Both the position numbers and the translations under genes were made by a program. A stretch of 57,716 bases of DNA from Acidobacteriota bacterium (lineage in GTDB: Bacteria > Acidobacteriota > Vicinamibacteria > Marinacidobacterales > Marinacidobacteraceae): contig JAJEFG010000015.1 of NCBI GenBank assembly GCA_022820545.1, positions 1 through 57,716 of the forward strand, written 5' to 3'. Within the stretch, counting starts at the first letter, position 1; the number at the start of each line of letters is the position of its first letter. The notes below the pieces were generated by a model that was not told the origin of the DNA, ran no database searches, and saw only the letters and a program-made list of their open reading frames with translations. Below are positions 7,810 to 15,927 of the stretch, one piece after another.

Positions 7810-9162
7810 ATGTCGTTTCATCGTCTTCTTGCTGTTGTCGCCGTCCTGGCCGTGGTCGCACGGGCCGGCGCCCAGCCGCTCCCCCCGGGGATCACTCCGG
7901 AACTCGTGGACCGGGCCCGCGAACTGCTTCGGAGCGTTCCCTTCGCCGACGGGCACAACGATCTGCCGAGTTCGCTGCTCGACGTGGTCCGGGGCGATCT
8001 CGACGCCCCCGGCGCCGATCTGAACCAGGTACAGATGGAGCTTCCCGCCGACATTCCGCGGCTCCGCGAGGGTGGGGTCGGGATGCAGTTCTGGTCGGCC
8101 TTCGTGGATACCGACTTCATCGCCACCGGGGACTCGCTCCGGCAGGCGATCCGCCAGATCGACGTCATCCACCGGTTCGTGGACCGCTACGAGGACTTCG
8201 AGTTCGCCCTCACCGCCGACGACATCGAGCGGGCGTACGCCGCCGGACGCATCGCCTCGATGATCGGCCTCGAGGGCGGGCACGCGATCGAGGGCTCCAC
8301 CGCGGCGCTCCGGATGTTCTACGAACTGGGTGTCCGCTACGTGACGCTGACCCACTTCCGGACCCACGACTGGGCGGACGCGGCGACCGACATTCCCTTG
8401 CATCGGGGCCTGTCGCCCTTCGGCGAGGAAGTGATCCGTGAGATGAACCGCCTGGGGATGTTCGTGGACCTGTCGCACGTGAGCGCCGAGACGATGCGCG
8501 ATGCCATCCGGATCAGCGAGGCGCCGGTGCTCTACTCCCATTCGGGGGCCCGCGGGGTGAACGCCCACCCGCGCAACGTGCCCGACGACGTGCTGCGGCT
8601 GCTCCCCGCGAACGGCGGGGTGGTGATGATGGACTTCATTCCCGGTTACGTGGTCCCCACGCCGCCCGAGTGGCTCGCGCGGGAGGGCATCGAAGCCGAA
8701 GAGGACCGGGCCGCCATGGGGATGGGCGCCGCGGAGCCGGTCTGGGGGGCGCTCCGGAACCGCGAACGCGAGCGCCTCCGCGCCGAGTTCGAGGACGAGG
8801 CAGAGGTGACCCGGCGTCTCGCCCGCTGGGAGGCGGACAACCCGATGCCGCGCGGCACGGTCTCGGACGTCGCGGCGCACATCGAGCACATCCGCGACGT
8901 CGCCGGCCTCGCGCACGTCGGGATCGGGTCCGACTACTACGACCCGGGCGGCCCCTCGATGGTCGAGGGACTCGAGCACGTAGACCGGTTCCCGGTGCTC
9001 TTCGCGGAGTTGCTGCGGCGGGGCTGGTCCGAGGACGACCTCCGCCAGATCGCCGCCGGCAACGTTCTCCGGGCACTCAGGGAGGTCGAGCAGGTCGCGG
9101 CGGAGCTCCAGGAGACGCGGTCCCCGTCCATCGCCGATCTGCGGGGGGTGGGGGCGCGGTAG
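7810..9162 (+). CDS. Membrane dipeptidase, peptidase family M19
   Basis: 450 residues. A signal peptide (1-22, ending RAGAQ) exports it. The binuclear zinc ligands of renal-dipeptidase enzymes are all visible: H49 and D51 in DGHND, E155 in GLEGGH, H223 in DLSH and H244 in YSHSGAR. The H223-H244 spacing of 21 equals that of the mammalian enzyme. The later Asp is in HVGIGSDYYD. Such enzymes hydrolyse dipeptides, some preferring D-residues at the C-terminal side; substrate unknown here. The ATG at 7810 has AGGA 6 nt upstream. It may be transcribed with the small downstream antitoxin gene. Confidence 0.93.
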   Translation: MSFHRLLAVVAVLAVVARAGAQPLPPGITPELVDRARELLRSVPFADGHNDLPSSLLDVVRGDLDAPGADLNQVQMELPADIPRLREGGVGMQFWSAFVDTDFIATGDSLRQAIRQIDVIHRFVDRYEDFEFALTADDIERAYAAGRIASMIGLEGGHAIEGSTAALRMFYELGVRYVTLTHFRTHDWADAATDIPLHRGLSPFGEEVIREMNRLGMFVDLSHVSAETMRDAIRISEAPVLYSHSGARGVNAHPRNVPDDVLRLLPANGGVVMMDFIPGYVVPTPPEWLAREGIEAEEDRAAMGMGAAEPVWGALRNRERERLRAEFEDEAEVTRRLARWEADNPMPRGTVSDVAAHIEHIRDVAGLAHVGIGSDYYDPGGPSMVEGLEHVDRFPVLFAELLRRGWSEDDLRQIAAGNVLRALREVEQVAAELQETRSPSIADLRGVGAR

Positions 9163-9194
9163 AGTCGGTTTGCCCCGGAGCACGGAGGGCAGCC

Positions 9195-9425
9195 ATGACT
9201 CCTGATGGAAAGCACGAGATCACCTTCCACCTGCCGCCCGCACTCCTGGAAGGTCTCGACAACGCCGCGCGGCGACTGAATTGCCGCCGCGCCGAGGTCA
9301 TCCGGCGGGCCGTCGAGAGCTATCTCGACGACTTCGATGACTTCACCGTCGCGTCGGGACGCCTTGGGGATTCCACGGATCTGGTGCTTGACTGGGATCA
9401 GGTCCGAGGCGGCCTATTCCGTTGA
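9195..9425 (+). CDS. Ribbon-helix-helix (CopG-type) antitoxin or repressor, no partner
   Basis: 76 residues from ATG 9195, with GGAGGG about 6 nt upstream. The N-terminus HEITFHLPPALLEGLDNAARR followed by RAEVIRRAVESYLDD is a ribbon-helix-helix domain; the tail TDLVLDWDQVRGGLF is acidic, as in antitoxins that wrap a toxin. Normally a RelE/ParE or PIN toxin gene would follow. Here only 43 bp separate it from a gene on the other strand, and the gene before it is a dipeptidase. It is therefore a lone antitoxin or a stand-alone regulator. Confidence 0.75.
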   Translation: MTPDGKHEITFHLPPALLEGLDNAARRLNCRRAEVIRRAVESYLDDFDDFTVASGRLGDSTDLVLDWDQVRGGLFR

Positions 9426-9468
9426 ACCGGGTGGGGCGCCAGCGCGAAAGTCCGATCCGCGAGGGAAA

Positions 9469-10950
9469 TCAGTCCATCCGGCCGCGTAGCCGGGCGGCGC
9501 GCCGTTCGAGTTCTTTCCGGTAGCGGCGGCTCGTTTCCCGGCCCATCTCGATCCGGGGGAGCCGTTCCAGCGCGTCCTCGACGTGGGTGAGGGCGCGCGC
9601 CGGTTCCTTCCGCTGGTGCTCTTCGTGCTTCGCGAGCCAGACGAGCACGTCCAGCCGCTCCCGGGAATCGACGATGCTGACCCGGCGCCAGAGTTCGATC
9701 GCGCCGTCCCAGTCGCCGAGCTGCTTTCGCCGCTCCCCGAGGTCCAGCAGGCAGCGGTCGCGGTTCCGGCCTGAGAGCCCGGCCGACAGCGCCCGTTCCA
9801 GCAGCGGGATGGCGACCTCCGACTCCCCCCGGCGCCAGAAGTGGTGTCCAGCGCCGTGCAGGTCCGCGGGATCGTCGCTGTACCAGTCCTCGTCCATCCG
9901 CTCGAGCGCCCTCAGTGCGAGCGCGGCCAGCGTGACGATGTCGTAGCGGTTGTGCGCCAGCACCGATTCCATGGCGGGGTGGTGTCCGTAGCGGAGGAAG
10001 TCGAAGAACACCTGGGGGATCCGGTCCCCTGGGATGTCGTCGTCGCGCTCGACCTCGAGGAGTTCCCGTTCCAGCGTGGAAAGGCGGGCGTTCTCGTGGC
10101 GCGGCTTGAACAGCCGGCGCGCCGGATGCAGCAGATCCAGATGACGCGCGTCCCGGAAGGGGGAACGCACGCCGTTCAACGCGAAACGGGTTTCGAGCAG
10201 CGGAAGGTCGAAACTCCCCCCGTTATAGGTCACGAGGTCGCGGCGGCCGGCCGCCAGCACCGCCAGTTCCTCCAGCATGGCCGCTTCCCCCAGCGGGTTG
10301 CGCAGGAGGAACTGCGCGACCCGGAAGCGGTCTTCCTCCACGAAGCCGACGCCGATCAGGAACGCGAAGGTGCCGGTGCCGCCGGCGAGTCCGCTGGTCT
10401 CGGTGTCCAGGAAGAGGGCCCGCGAAAGGTCCACTCCCGGCTCCTCGGGGCGGATCTGAAGGCGCGCCGCCGCCTCCTCGGAAACCTCCAGCAGACGCAC
10501 GAGGTCGGCGCCGCCATAACGTGACGCCAGGGGGACGTCGTGGTCCTCCCGCGAGAAGGGCTCCTCCGGAGGCGGCGCCGTGTCTTCGGCCTCCGGCTCC
10601 GCGGCCGTTTCTTCCACGCTCACCGAGGGCCCCGCCGAAGCGGCGTCCGTCCGGACCTCCCGAAGCGCCGGCCGGTCCGGTTGCGGGCCCGCGTCCGCTC
10701 CCGGAGTCCCGGCGGGCCCGACGCGCAGCTCCTTCCAGCCGCGCTCGGTCCGCCGGATGAGTTCCCGCGCCCGCGCCAGCCGGACCCGCTTGTCGTCCCC
10801 GGCCGGTCCTTCGATTGCCACCGGATAGGGTGGTGGCTCCGCTTCAGGGACCGGCGGACCGGCAGGCGCCGGGGGACCCGGACCGGCGGGCACGATCCGC
10901 GCCCGGCTTCGCCGGAGCCGCTCGGCAAGGGTGCTCCGGTCGGCAGTCAT
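9469..10950 (-). CDS. mrfB: MrfB/YprB-like DEDD exonuclease with TPR tail
   Basis: 493 residues. Residues 1-150 are low-complexity, rich in Pro, Ala and Glu. The nuclease domain (~185-350) has the RNase-H-like acidic set: LFLDTETSGL (Asp-x-Glu), VTYNGGSFDLPLLETRF (Asp) and HNRYDIVTL. This is the ribonuclease H-like family of Bacillus YprB. The C-terminal ~130 residues read as TPR-like helices (VAIPLLERALSAG, WDGAIELWRRV). In Bacillus subtilis MrfB is a metal-dependent 3'-5' exonuclease acting with helicase MrfA in mitomycin C damage repair. Here it lies 8 nt downstream of the mrfA homologue on the same strand, so co-transcription is likely. Function is inferred from family and pairing. Confidence 0.85.
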   Translation of the reverse strand: MTADRSTLAERLRRSRARIVPAGPGPPAPAGPPVPEAEPPPYPVAIEGPAGDDKRVRLARARELIRRTERGWKELRVGPAGTPGADAGPQPDRPALREVRTDAASAGPSVSVEETAAEPEAEDTAPPPEEPFSREDHDVPLASRYGGADLVRLLEVSEEAAARLQIRPEEPGVDLSRALFLDTETSGLAGGTGTFAFLIGVGFVEEDRFRVAQFLLRNPLGEAAMLEELAVLAAGRRDLVTYNGGSFDLPLLETRFALNGVRSPFRDARHLDLLHPARRLFKPRHENARLSTLERELLEVERDDDIPGDRIPQVFFDFLRYGHHPAMESVLAHNRYDIVTLAALALRALERMDEDWYSDDPADLHGAGHHFWRRGESEVAIPLLERALSAGLSGRNRDRCLLDLGERRKQLGDWDGAIELWRRVSIVDSRERLDVLVWLAKHEEHQRKEPARALTHVEDALERLPRIEMGRETSRRYRKELERRAARLRGRMD

Positions 10951-10958
10951 CGACGGCG

Positions 10959-13385
10959 TCAGGCAGTGCCGGCGGCCGAGGCGGCCACCGCTTCTTCACG
11001 GTTCCGGATTCCCGCGAGAAGCGCCAGCGCCGCCGCCTTGCCGTGGCGGCCGATCTCGCCCACCGGCCCCACACACGACGGACATCCCGCCTGGCAGGGG
11101 CACCGCTCGATCAGCCCGAACGTCTCCGCGAGCAGGGTGGCCCGCGACTCCCAGAGCGGCTCGGAGAAACCGATGCCTCCCGGGTAGTTGTCGTAGATGA
11201 AGATCCGCGTCACCGCGTCCGTTTCGCCGAGCCCCCCCTCCGCAGGTTCCGGGTGAGGCGCCCCGCCATCGCGCGAACCCGTCCCGATCGCGGACCCGAT
11301 GTCGTGCGCCTCGCACATGAGGAAGGTGGTCGCCACCGCGCGCATCGCGTTCCTGATCCCGCGGATGCCGTCCCGGCGGTCTTCGGGTCCGAAGGGAACC
11401 GCCGCCAGCACCTCGGGCGGCGCCTCGAGCCAGAACGCGGTGGTGTGCATCTCGACGGCGGGCATGTCGAGCTCGCCGGAGCCCACGTTCTCGCCCGTGA
11501 AGAACTTGATCTTCTTGAAGCCGACGACCTGCTTGACGACGTGGACCTCGCCGTGCGCCGCCGGGGCGGACGGTTCCGGCGCCGCCTCGAAGGCGTCGAG
11601 GATGGTGACTTTCGTGTGGGTGACCGCGTCCGTGTAGTAGTCGCTGTCGATGGGCCGGACCTCGGCCCGCCGCTCCTGGTGGTCGAGCTGCTCGACGTAG
11701 TAGGTGTCGCTCTCGAGCATGTAGATCGCCTTCTCGTGGAGGGTCGAATGGGCGCTCACGAAGTCCACCTCCGCGATCACCCGTCCGCTCTCCCGGTCGT
11801 GCACCACGAAGTTGTCGGAGCTGATGGAGCGCAGGCTCACGCTGTTCGCCGGATAGGAGTCGGCCGTCCAGAACCACCGGTCGCCGGCCCGGTAGAGGAT
11901 CCTCTCTTCCTCGAGCACCCCGAGCAGCTCTTCCAGGTCCTCGTCGCCGAACCTCTCCCCCTTCCGGAACGGCAGCTCGAAGGCGGCGCACTTGAGGTGC
12001 TCGATCAGGACCTGGAGGTTCTCGGGATTGATCAGGCCGCGCTCGGGCGTCCCCTCGAAGAAGTAGTCCGGGTGCTGGATGACGAACTGGTTGATCGGCG
12101 TTGAGTTCGCCACCAGCACCGCCGCCGCGGTTCCGCCGCGGCGTCCCGCCCGTCCCGCCTGCTGCCAGGTGGAGGCGATGGTGCCCGGGTAGCCGGAGAT
12201 CACCGCGACGTCGAGGCTGCCGATGTCGATCCCCAGTTCCAGCGCGTTCGTGGAGACGACGCCGAGGACGCTCCCGTTCTTGATGCCGTCCTCGATCTCC
12301 CGCCGCTTCTTCGGCAGGTAGCCGCCGCGGTAGCCGCGGATCCGGTCGCTCCGGTCGGGACGGGTCTCGATGTCCTGCTTGAGGTACTTGACGAGCACCT
12401 CGGTCTGGGTGCGGGAGCGGGCGAACACGATGGTCTGCAGGTTGCCCTTCAGGAATCCCCCGGCGATCCGGCGCGTCTCGCCCATCGCCGAGCGGCGGAT
12501 TCCGAGCTCGGGATTCACCACCGGGGGGTTGTAGAACAGGAAGAAGCGTTCCGGCCGGGGGGCGCCGCTCCGGTCCACGAGGGAGATGGGGCGCTCGGTG
12601 AGCCCCTCCGCCAGCTCGCGCGGGTTCGCGATGGTGGCGGAACTGAGGATGAACCGGGGGGCCGCGCCGTAGTGGGCGCAGACCCTCCGCAGCCGGCGGA
12701 GCAGGTTGGCCAGATGGCTGCCGAACACCCCGCGGTAGGTGTGCATCTCGTCGATGACGACGAAGCGCAGGTTCTCGAAGAGCTTGGCCCACTTCGTGTG
12801 GTGGGGGAGGATGCCCGAATGGAGCATGTCCGGGTTCGTGACGACGATGTGCGCCCGGGTGCGGATGCTGCGCCGGGCGTCCCCCGGGGTGTCCCCGTCG
12901 TAGACATCGGCGCGGACGTCCTCCCCGAGCAGATCCTTCAGGTCGAGGATCTCCTTCTTCTGGTCCTGGGAGAGCGCCTTGGTGGGGAAGAGGTAGAGTG
13001 CGCGCGCGTCGGGCTCCCGGAGGATCCGGTTGAGGACCGGCGCGTTGTAGCAAAGCGTCTTGCCGGAAGCGGTCGGGGTGACCGCGGCGACGCTCTCCCC
13101 CGCCTCGACCCGGTCGAGCACCTCCCGCTGGTGGGAATAGAGCGCTTCGACGCCCCGGCGGCGGTAGGCGTCGCGCAGGCGGGCGTCGAGGTGCTCCGGA
13201 AAGTCCCGGTAGTCGCCGGGTTCCGCCGGGAAGTGGCGGAGCGCGGTGACTCCCCGGAGTGCGGCGCCGGCATCCAGTTCGGCCACCAGCGACCGGATCG
13301 CGGCGCGCCGCTCGGGCGCCGTGAGCGCGACCCCGGAAGCGCCGGAGCCTCTTCCGGGACCATCCAGGAGTGCAGCCGATTTCAT
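10959..13385 (-). CDS. mrfA: MrfA/YprA-like DEAD/DEAH helicase with DUF1998
   Basis: 808 residues, close to the family norm. Helicase motifs: Q-type YSHQREVL, Walker A PTASGKT (~103-110), VVTNPDML, DEMH at 212-215 (DExH variant), SSAT, FARSRTQTEVL, STNALELGIDIG, and QQAGRAGRRG. The C-terminal DUF1998 region carries the metal-binding Cys cluster CPCQAGCPSC. MrfA is a 3'-5' DNA helicase that with MrfB repairs mitomycin C adducts independently of UvrABC in Bacillus; a similar repair role is likely here. ATG start at 13385. The first ~20 residues are poorly conserved, so a slightly later start is possible. mrfB follows after 8 nt. Confidence 0.93.
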   Translation of the reverse strand: MKSAALLDGPGRGSGASGVALTAPERRAAIRSLVAELDAGAALRGVTALRHFPAEPGDYRDFPEHLDARLRDAYRRRGVEALYSHQREVLDRVEAGESVAAVTPTASGKTLCYNAPVLNRILREPDARALYLFPTKALSQDQKKEILDLKDLLGEDVRADVYDGDTPGDARRSIRTRAHIVVTNPDMLHSGILPHHTKWAKLFENLRFVVIDEMHTYRGVFGSHLANLLRRLRRVCAHYGAAPRFILSSATIANPRELAEGLTERPISLVDRSGAPRPERFFLFYNPPVVNPELGIRRSAMGETRRIAGGFLKGNLQTIVFARSRTQTEVLVKYLKQDIETRPDRSDRIRGYRGGYLPKKRREIEDGIKNGSVLGVVSTNALELGIDIGSLDVAVISGYPGTIASTWQQAGRAGRRGGTAAAVLVANSTPINQFVIQHPDYFFEGTPERGLINPENLQVLIEHLKCAAFELPFRKGERFGDEDLEELLGVLEEERILYRAGDRWFWTADSYPANSVSLRSISSDNFVVHDRESGRVIAEVDFVSAHSTLHEKAIYMLESDTYYVEQLDHQERRAEVRPIDSDYYTDAVTHTKVTILDAFEAAPEPSAPAAHGEVHVVKQVVGFKKIKFFTGENVGSGELDMPAVEMHTTAFWLEAPPEVLAAVPFGPEDRRDGIRGIRNAMRAVATTFLMCEAHDIGSAIGTGSRDGGAPHPEPAEGGLGETDAVTRIFIYDNYPGGIGFSEPLWESRATLLAETFGLIERCPCQAGCPSCVGPVGEIGRHGKAAALALLAGIRNREEAVAASAAGTA

Positions 13386-13483
13386 GGGTCTGGGGTCAGG
13401 CGCCGGAGAAGTCCGATGCGTGCAGAAATCCCGCGGCTGAACGGCACTGTATCCGGCCCCGGTGACAAATCACGCCACCCTGG

Positions 13484-13578
13484 CGGAAGCGTGTGGGAAT
13501 CGAACCCACCATCCCGGGGACTAACCCGGAATCAACGGATTTGAAGTCCGCGGAGGCCGCCAGACCCCATGCGCTTCC
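13484..13578 (-). tRNA. selC: tRNA-Sec (UCA anticodon)
   Basis: 95 nt, with CCA encoded at 13481-13483. The loop CTTCAAA in stem GCGGA/TCCGT gives anticodon UCA. Class hallmarks: long D-stem (GGGGUC/GGCCUC, 6 bp with 4-nt loop), long variable arm (about CCGGG/CCCGG), T-arm GTGGG-TTCGATT-CCCAC, and acceptor GGAAGCG/CGCTTCC. The eighth acceptor pair expected in bacterial tRNA-Sec would be C.A here. It implies UGA is decoded as selenocysteine somewhere in this genome; selA, selB and selD are not in the window. Confidence 0.93.
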
Positions 13579-13619
13579 AGGTGGATGTGCCGGGTTGCCC
13601 CGGCCCGCCGGGACCCTGG

Positions 13620-13692
13620 TGGAGCTGACGGGGATCGAACCCGTGACCTCGTGAATGCCATTCACGCGCGCTCCCAGTTGCGCCACAGCCCC
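13620..13692 (-). tRNA. tRNA-Ala (GGC anticodon)
   Basis: 73 nt, with CCA encoded at 13617-13619. Acceptor GGGGCTG/CAGCTCC, anticodon arm CGTGA-ATGGCAT-TCACG (anticodon GGC), T-arm with GGTTCGATCC. It lies 41 nt upstream of tRNA-Sec on the same strand, so the two may share a transcript. Confidence 0.95.
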
Positions 13693-13859
13693 AATCCAGG
13701 TTGTCCGGAGGCGCCGGAGTTTACCGCGCCCTCGGGCTCTTCTTCCGGTCCGGCGCGGAGATGGGGCGGCGTGGGTCGGGCCGGGCTGCGCTCTACCGAT
13801 TCGCACGCCCAAGAGTCGGCGTTAGTGTTGTAGCTGACTCCTATCTTGAGGAAACCCTC

Positions 13860-14120
13860 ATGGCGCTGAACATCCGTAATCCCGAGGCGGAACGGCTTGC
13901 GGCCGAACTGGTCCGGATCACCGGGGAGACGGAGACGGAGGCGGTGGTGACGGCTCTCCGGGACCGGCTGGCTCGGGTGCGGCGCGACCGGAGCCGGGTG
14001 GGTCTTGCCGACCGCCTGGTGGAGATCGGGGAGCAGTGTGCTGCGCTGCCGGTTCTGGATGACCGTACGCCCGAGGAGATCCTCGGGTACGACGGCCTCG
14101 ACCGCCGCAACTCCCGCTGA
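13860..14120 (+). CDS. VapB-type antitoxin (PSK/Rv0623-like), no VapC partner
   Basis: 86 residues from ATG 13860 with TGAGGA about 7 nt upstream. The opening [18 protein letters not shown], the [16 protein letters not shown] helix and the C-terminal PEEILGYD are typical of the alpha-proteobacterial/mycobacterial VapB family that neutralises PIN-domain VapC ribonucleases. A vapC normally overlaps the stop. Here the next gene, 7 bp on, is dctM on the opposite strand, so the toxin is missing. It may be a relic, or act in trans against a VapC encoded elsewhere. Confidence 0.85.
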   Translation: MALNIRNPEAERLAAELVRITGETETEAVVTALRDRLARVRRDRSRVGLADRLVEIGEQCAALPVLDDRTPEEILGYDGLDRRNSR

Positions 14121-14127
14121 CCGAGGG

Positions 14128-15420
14128 CTAACCCCCGGTTTCCCCGAGGATCAGGTCCGGAAGGAAGAGGCTCGCCTCCGGCCAGAACGTCACGATCCCG
14201 AGCACGACCAGCAGTGCCGCGATGAAGAACACGTTGACCTTCATCACCTCCGAGATCTCGGTCTTGGCGATGGAGCAGGTGGTGATCAGGACCGAGGCGA
14301 CCGGGGGCGTCTGCTGGCCCACCGCGAGGCTCACGGTGACCATCATGCCGAAGTGCACGGTGCCGATCCCCGCGGATTCGGCGAGCGGCAGGAGGATGGG
14401 GACGAGGAGCACGATGGCGGCGGCGCTGTGGAGGATGGTTCCGGCGAGCAACAGGACGCCGTTCAGGATCAGCGCGACCGCCCAGGGGGCGTCCGCCAGG
14501 GACAGCACCCACGCCGTCAGCCGCTCCGGGGCCTGTTGGTTGGCGAGATACCAGCCGAGAATCGCGGATCCGGCGACCAGCAGCATGACCACCGCCGTCT
14601 GCCGGGCCGACTCGGTGAACGCTTCGCGGATCGCGGCGAACCGGACGGTGCGGTAACCGACCACTCCCATCAGCAGCGCGAGCAGCACGGCGACCGCGGC
14701 CGCCTCGGTGGCCGTGAACCAGCCGAGGAAGATGCCGCCCAGGATGATCGCCGGGATCAGCAGCGGCCAGGCCGCCGCGCGGGCGGCGGCGCCGGCCCGT
14801 CTGAGGCGGAAGGGCTCCGAGTCGCCGAACCCGCCCCGGCGCGCCAGCCACCGGCTCACCAGCATGATGAAGGCTCCGGCGAGCACCCCCGGGACGAATC
14901 CGGCAAGGAAGAGCCGGGCGATGGAGGCTCCCGTAACCGCTCCGAAGAGGATCATGGGGATGGAGGGCGGAATGAGGATCGCGATGGTCGCCGACGCCGA
15001 GAGCACGGCGGCGGCGAAGGCGGCCGGATAGCCGCGCTCCTTCATCGCGGGAATCAGCACGCTCCCGAGCGCTGCCGCGTCGGCGACGGCCGACCCGGAC
15101 ATCTCGGAGAACAGCATGCTGGAGGCGGTGGTCGTCATCGCCAGGCCTCCGCGCATCCAGCCGACCACCGCGGCGGCGAAGTCGGTGAGCCGCCGGGAGA
15201 TGCCGGCGTGGTTCATGAGCGCCCCGGCGAGGATGAACAGCGGAATCGCGACCAGCGGGAAGGAGTCGGTCCCGTTGAAGAGGCGGAGCGGCACCACCAC
15301 CAGCGGGGTGTTCGTGGTGAGCCAGATCGCCAGCACGGACGCCGCGATCAGCACGTATCCGATCGGGATTCCGACCAGGATGAACGCCACCGCGGCGATC
15401 AGGGCGACCAGGATCTCCAT
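14128..15420 (-). CDS. dctM: TRAP transporter large permease subunit (DctM)
   Basis: 430 residues, almost wholly hydrophobic, about 12 membrane segments, standard DctM length. Family features: N-terminal VGIPIGYVLI, PLFILAGALMNHAGIS, the SGSAVADAAALGSVLIPAM loop, ILIPPSIPMI, and the second-half VGQQTPPVASVL. DctM is the ion-coupled translocating subunit of tripartite periplasmic (TRAP) uptake systems, working with DctQ and the binding protein DctP. It follows dctQ by 9 nt. Substrates of TRAP systems are mostly organic acids; this one is not assignable from sequence. Confidence 0.95.
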   Translation of the reverse strand: MEILVALIAAVAFILVGIPIGYVLIAASVLAIWLTTNTPLVVVPLRLFNGTDSFPLVAIPLFILAGALMNHAGISRRLTDFAAAVVGWMRGGLAMTTTASSMLFSEMSGSAVADAAALGSVLIPAMKERGYPAAFAAAVLSASATIAILIPPSIPMILFGAVTGASIARLFLAGFVPGVLAGAFIMLVSRWLARRGGFGDSEPFRLRRAGAAARAAAWPLLIPAIILGGIFLGWFTATEAAAVAVLLALLMGVVGYRTVRFAAIREAFTESARQTAVVMLLVAGSAILGWYLANQQAPERLTAWVLSLADAPWAVALILNGVLLLAGTILHSAAAIVLLVPILLPLAESAGIGTVHFGMMVTVSLAVGQQTPPVASVLITTCSIAKTEISEVMKVNVFFIAALLVVLGIVTFWPEASLFLPDLILGETGG

Positions 15421-15429
15421 CGGGACCGA

Positions 15430-15927
15430 TCAGTTCTCGGGCTGCCGGAGCAGCGCGGCCAGCCGGCGCACTTCCATGGCCGCGGTCAGCAATGCGAAGA
15501 GCGGCAGGACCAGGTAGAAAGCGCCCATCGGAATCGGCATGGTGATCGAGCGTTCGTCCAGGAAGCGGAGCATCAGCACGGTCCCGAACCAGGCGAGGAC
15601 GAGGTGGAGGGCGAGGACCGCCGCGTGCTCGAGGATCCGGGCGATTCGCCGCGGACGGGGCGAAAGGCGGCTCACCAGGTCCCGGATGCCGATGTGGGCC
15701 CCGTCCCGGCGCGCCAGGACCGCCCCCAGGAAGGTGAGCCAGACGAGCGCGAAGCCGGCGAGTTCGTCGTAGAAGCCGAGCCCGCCGCCGAACCCGTAAC
15801 GCAGGGTGACCTCGACGAGGCACAGCGCCGCGATGCCGGCGAGGAGCACCGAACAGGCGATCGCCAGGGGATCCCGGCGCTGCCCCTGGTTGTTCAGTGC
15901 GCCAGTTCCCGTGCCGCTTCGATCCAC
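15430..15927 (-). CDS. dctQ: TRAP transporter small permease subunit (DctQ)
   Basis: 165 residues with four predicted membrane segments and the DctQ signature: VTLRYGFGGGLGFYDELAGF, then LVWLTFLGAVLARRDGAHIGI. The most upstream in-frame start is GTG 15927, inside the end of dctP (34-nt overlap); a downstream start is possible since the first ~20 residues are not family-like. It forms the membrane complex with DctM. Confidence 0.92.
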   Translation of the reverse strand: MDRSGTGTGALNNQGQRRDPLAIACSVLLAGIAALCLVEVTLRYGFGGGLGFYDELAGFALVWLTFLGAVLARRDGAHIGIRDLVSRLSPRPRRIARILEHAAVLALHLVLAWFGTVLMLRFLDERSITMPIPMGAFYLVLPLFALLTAAMEVRRLAALLRQPEN

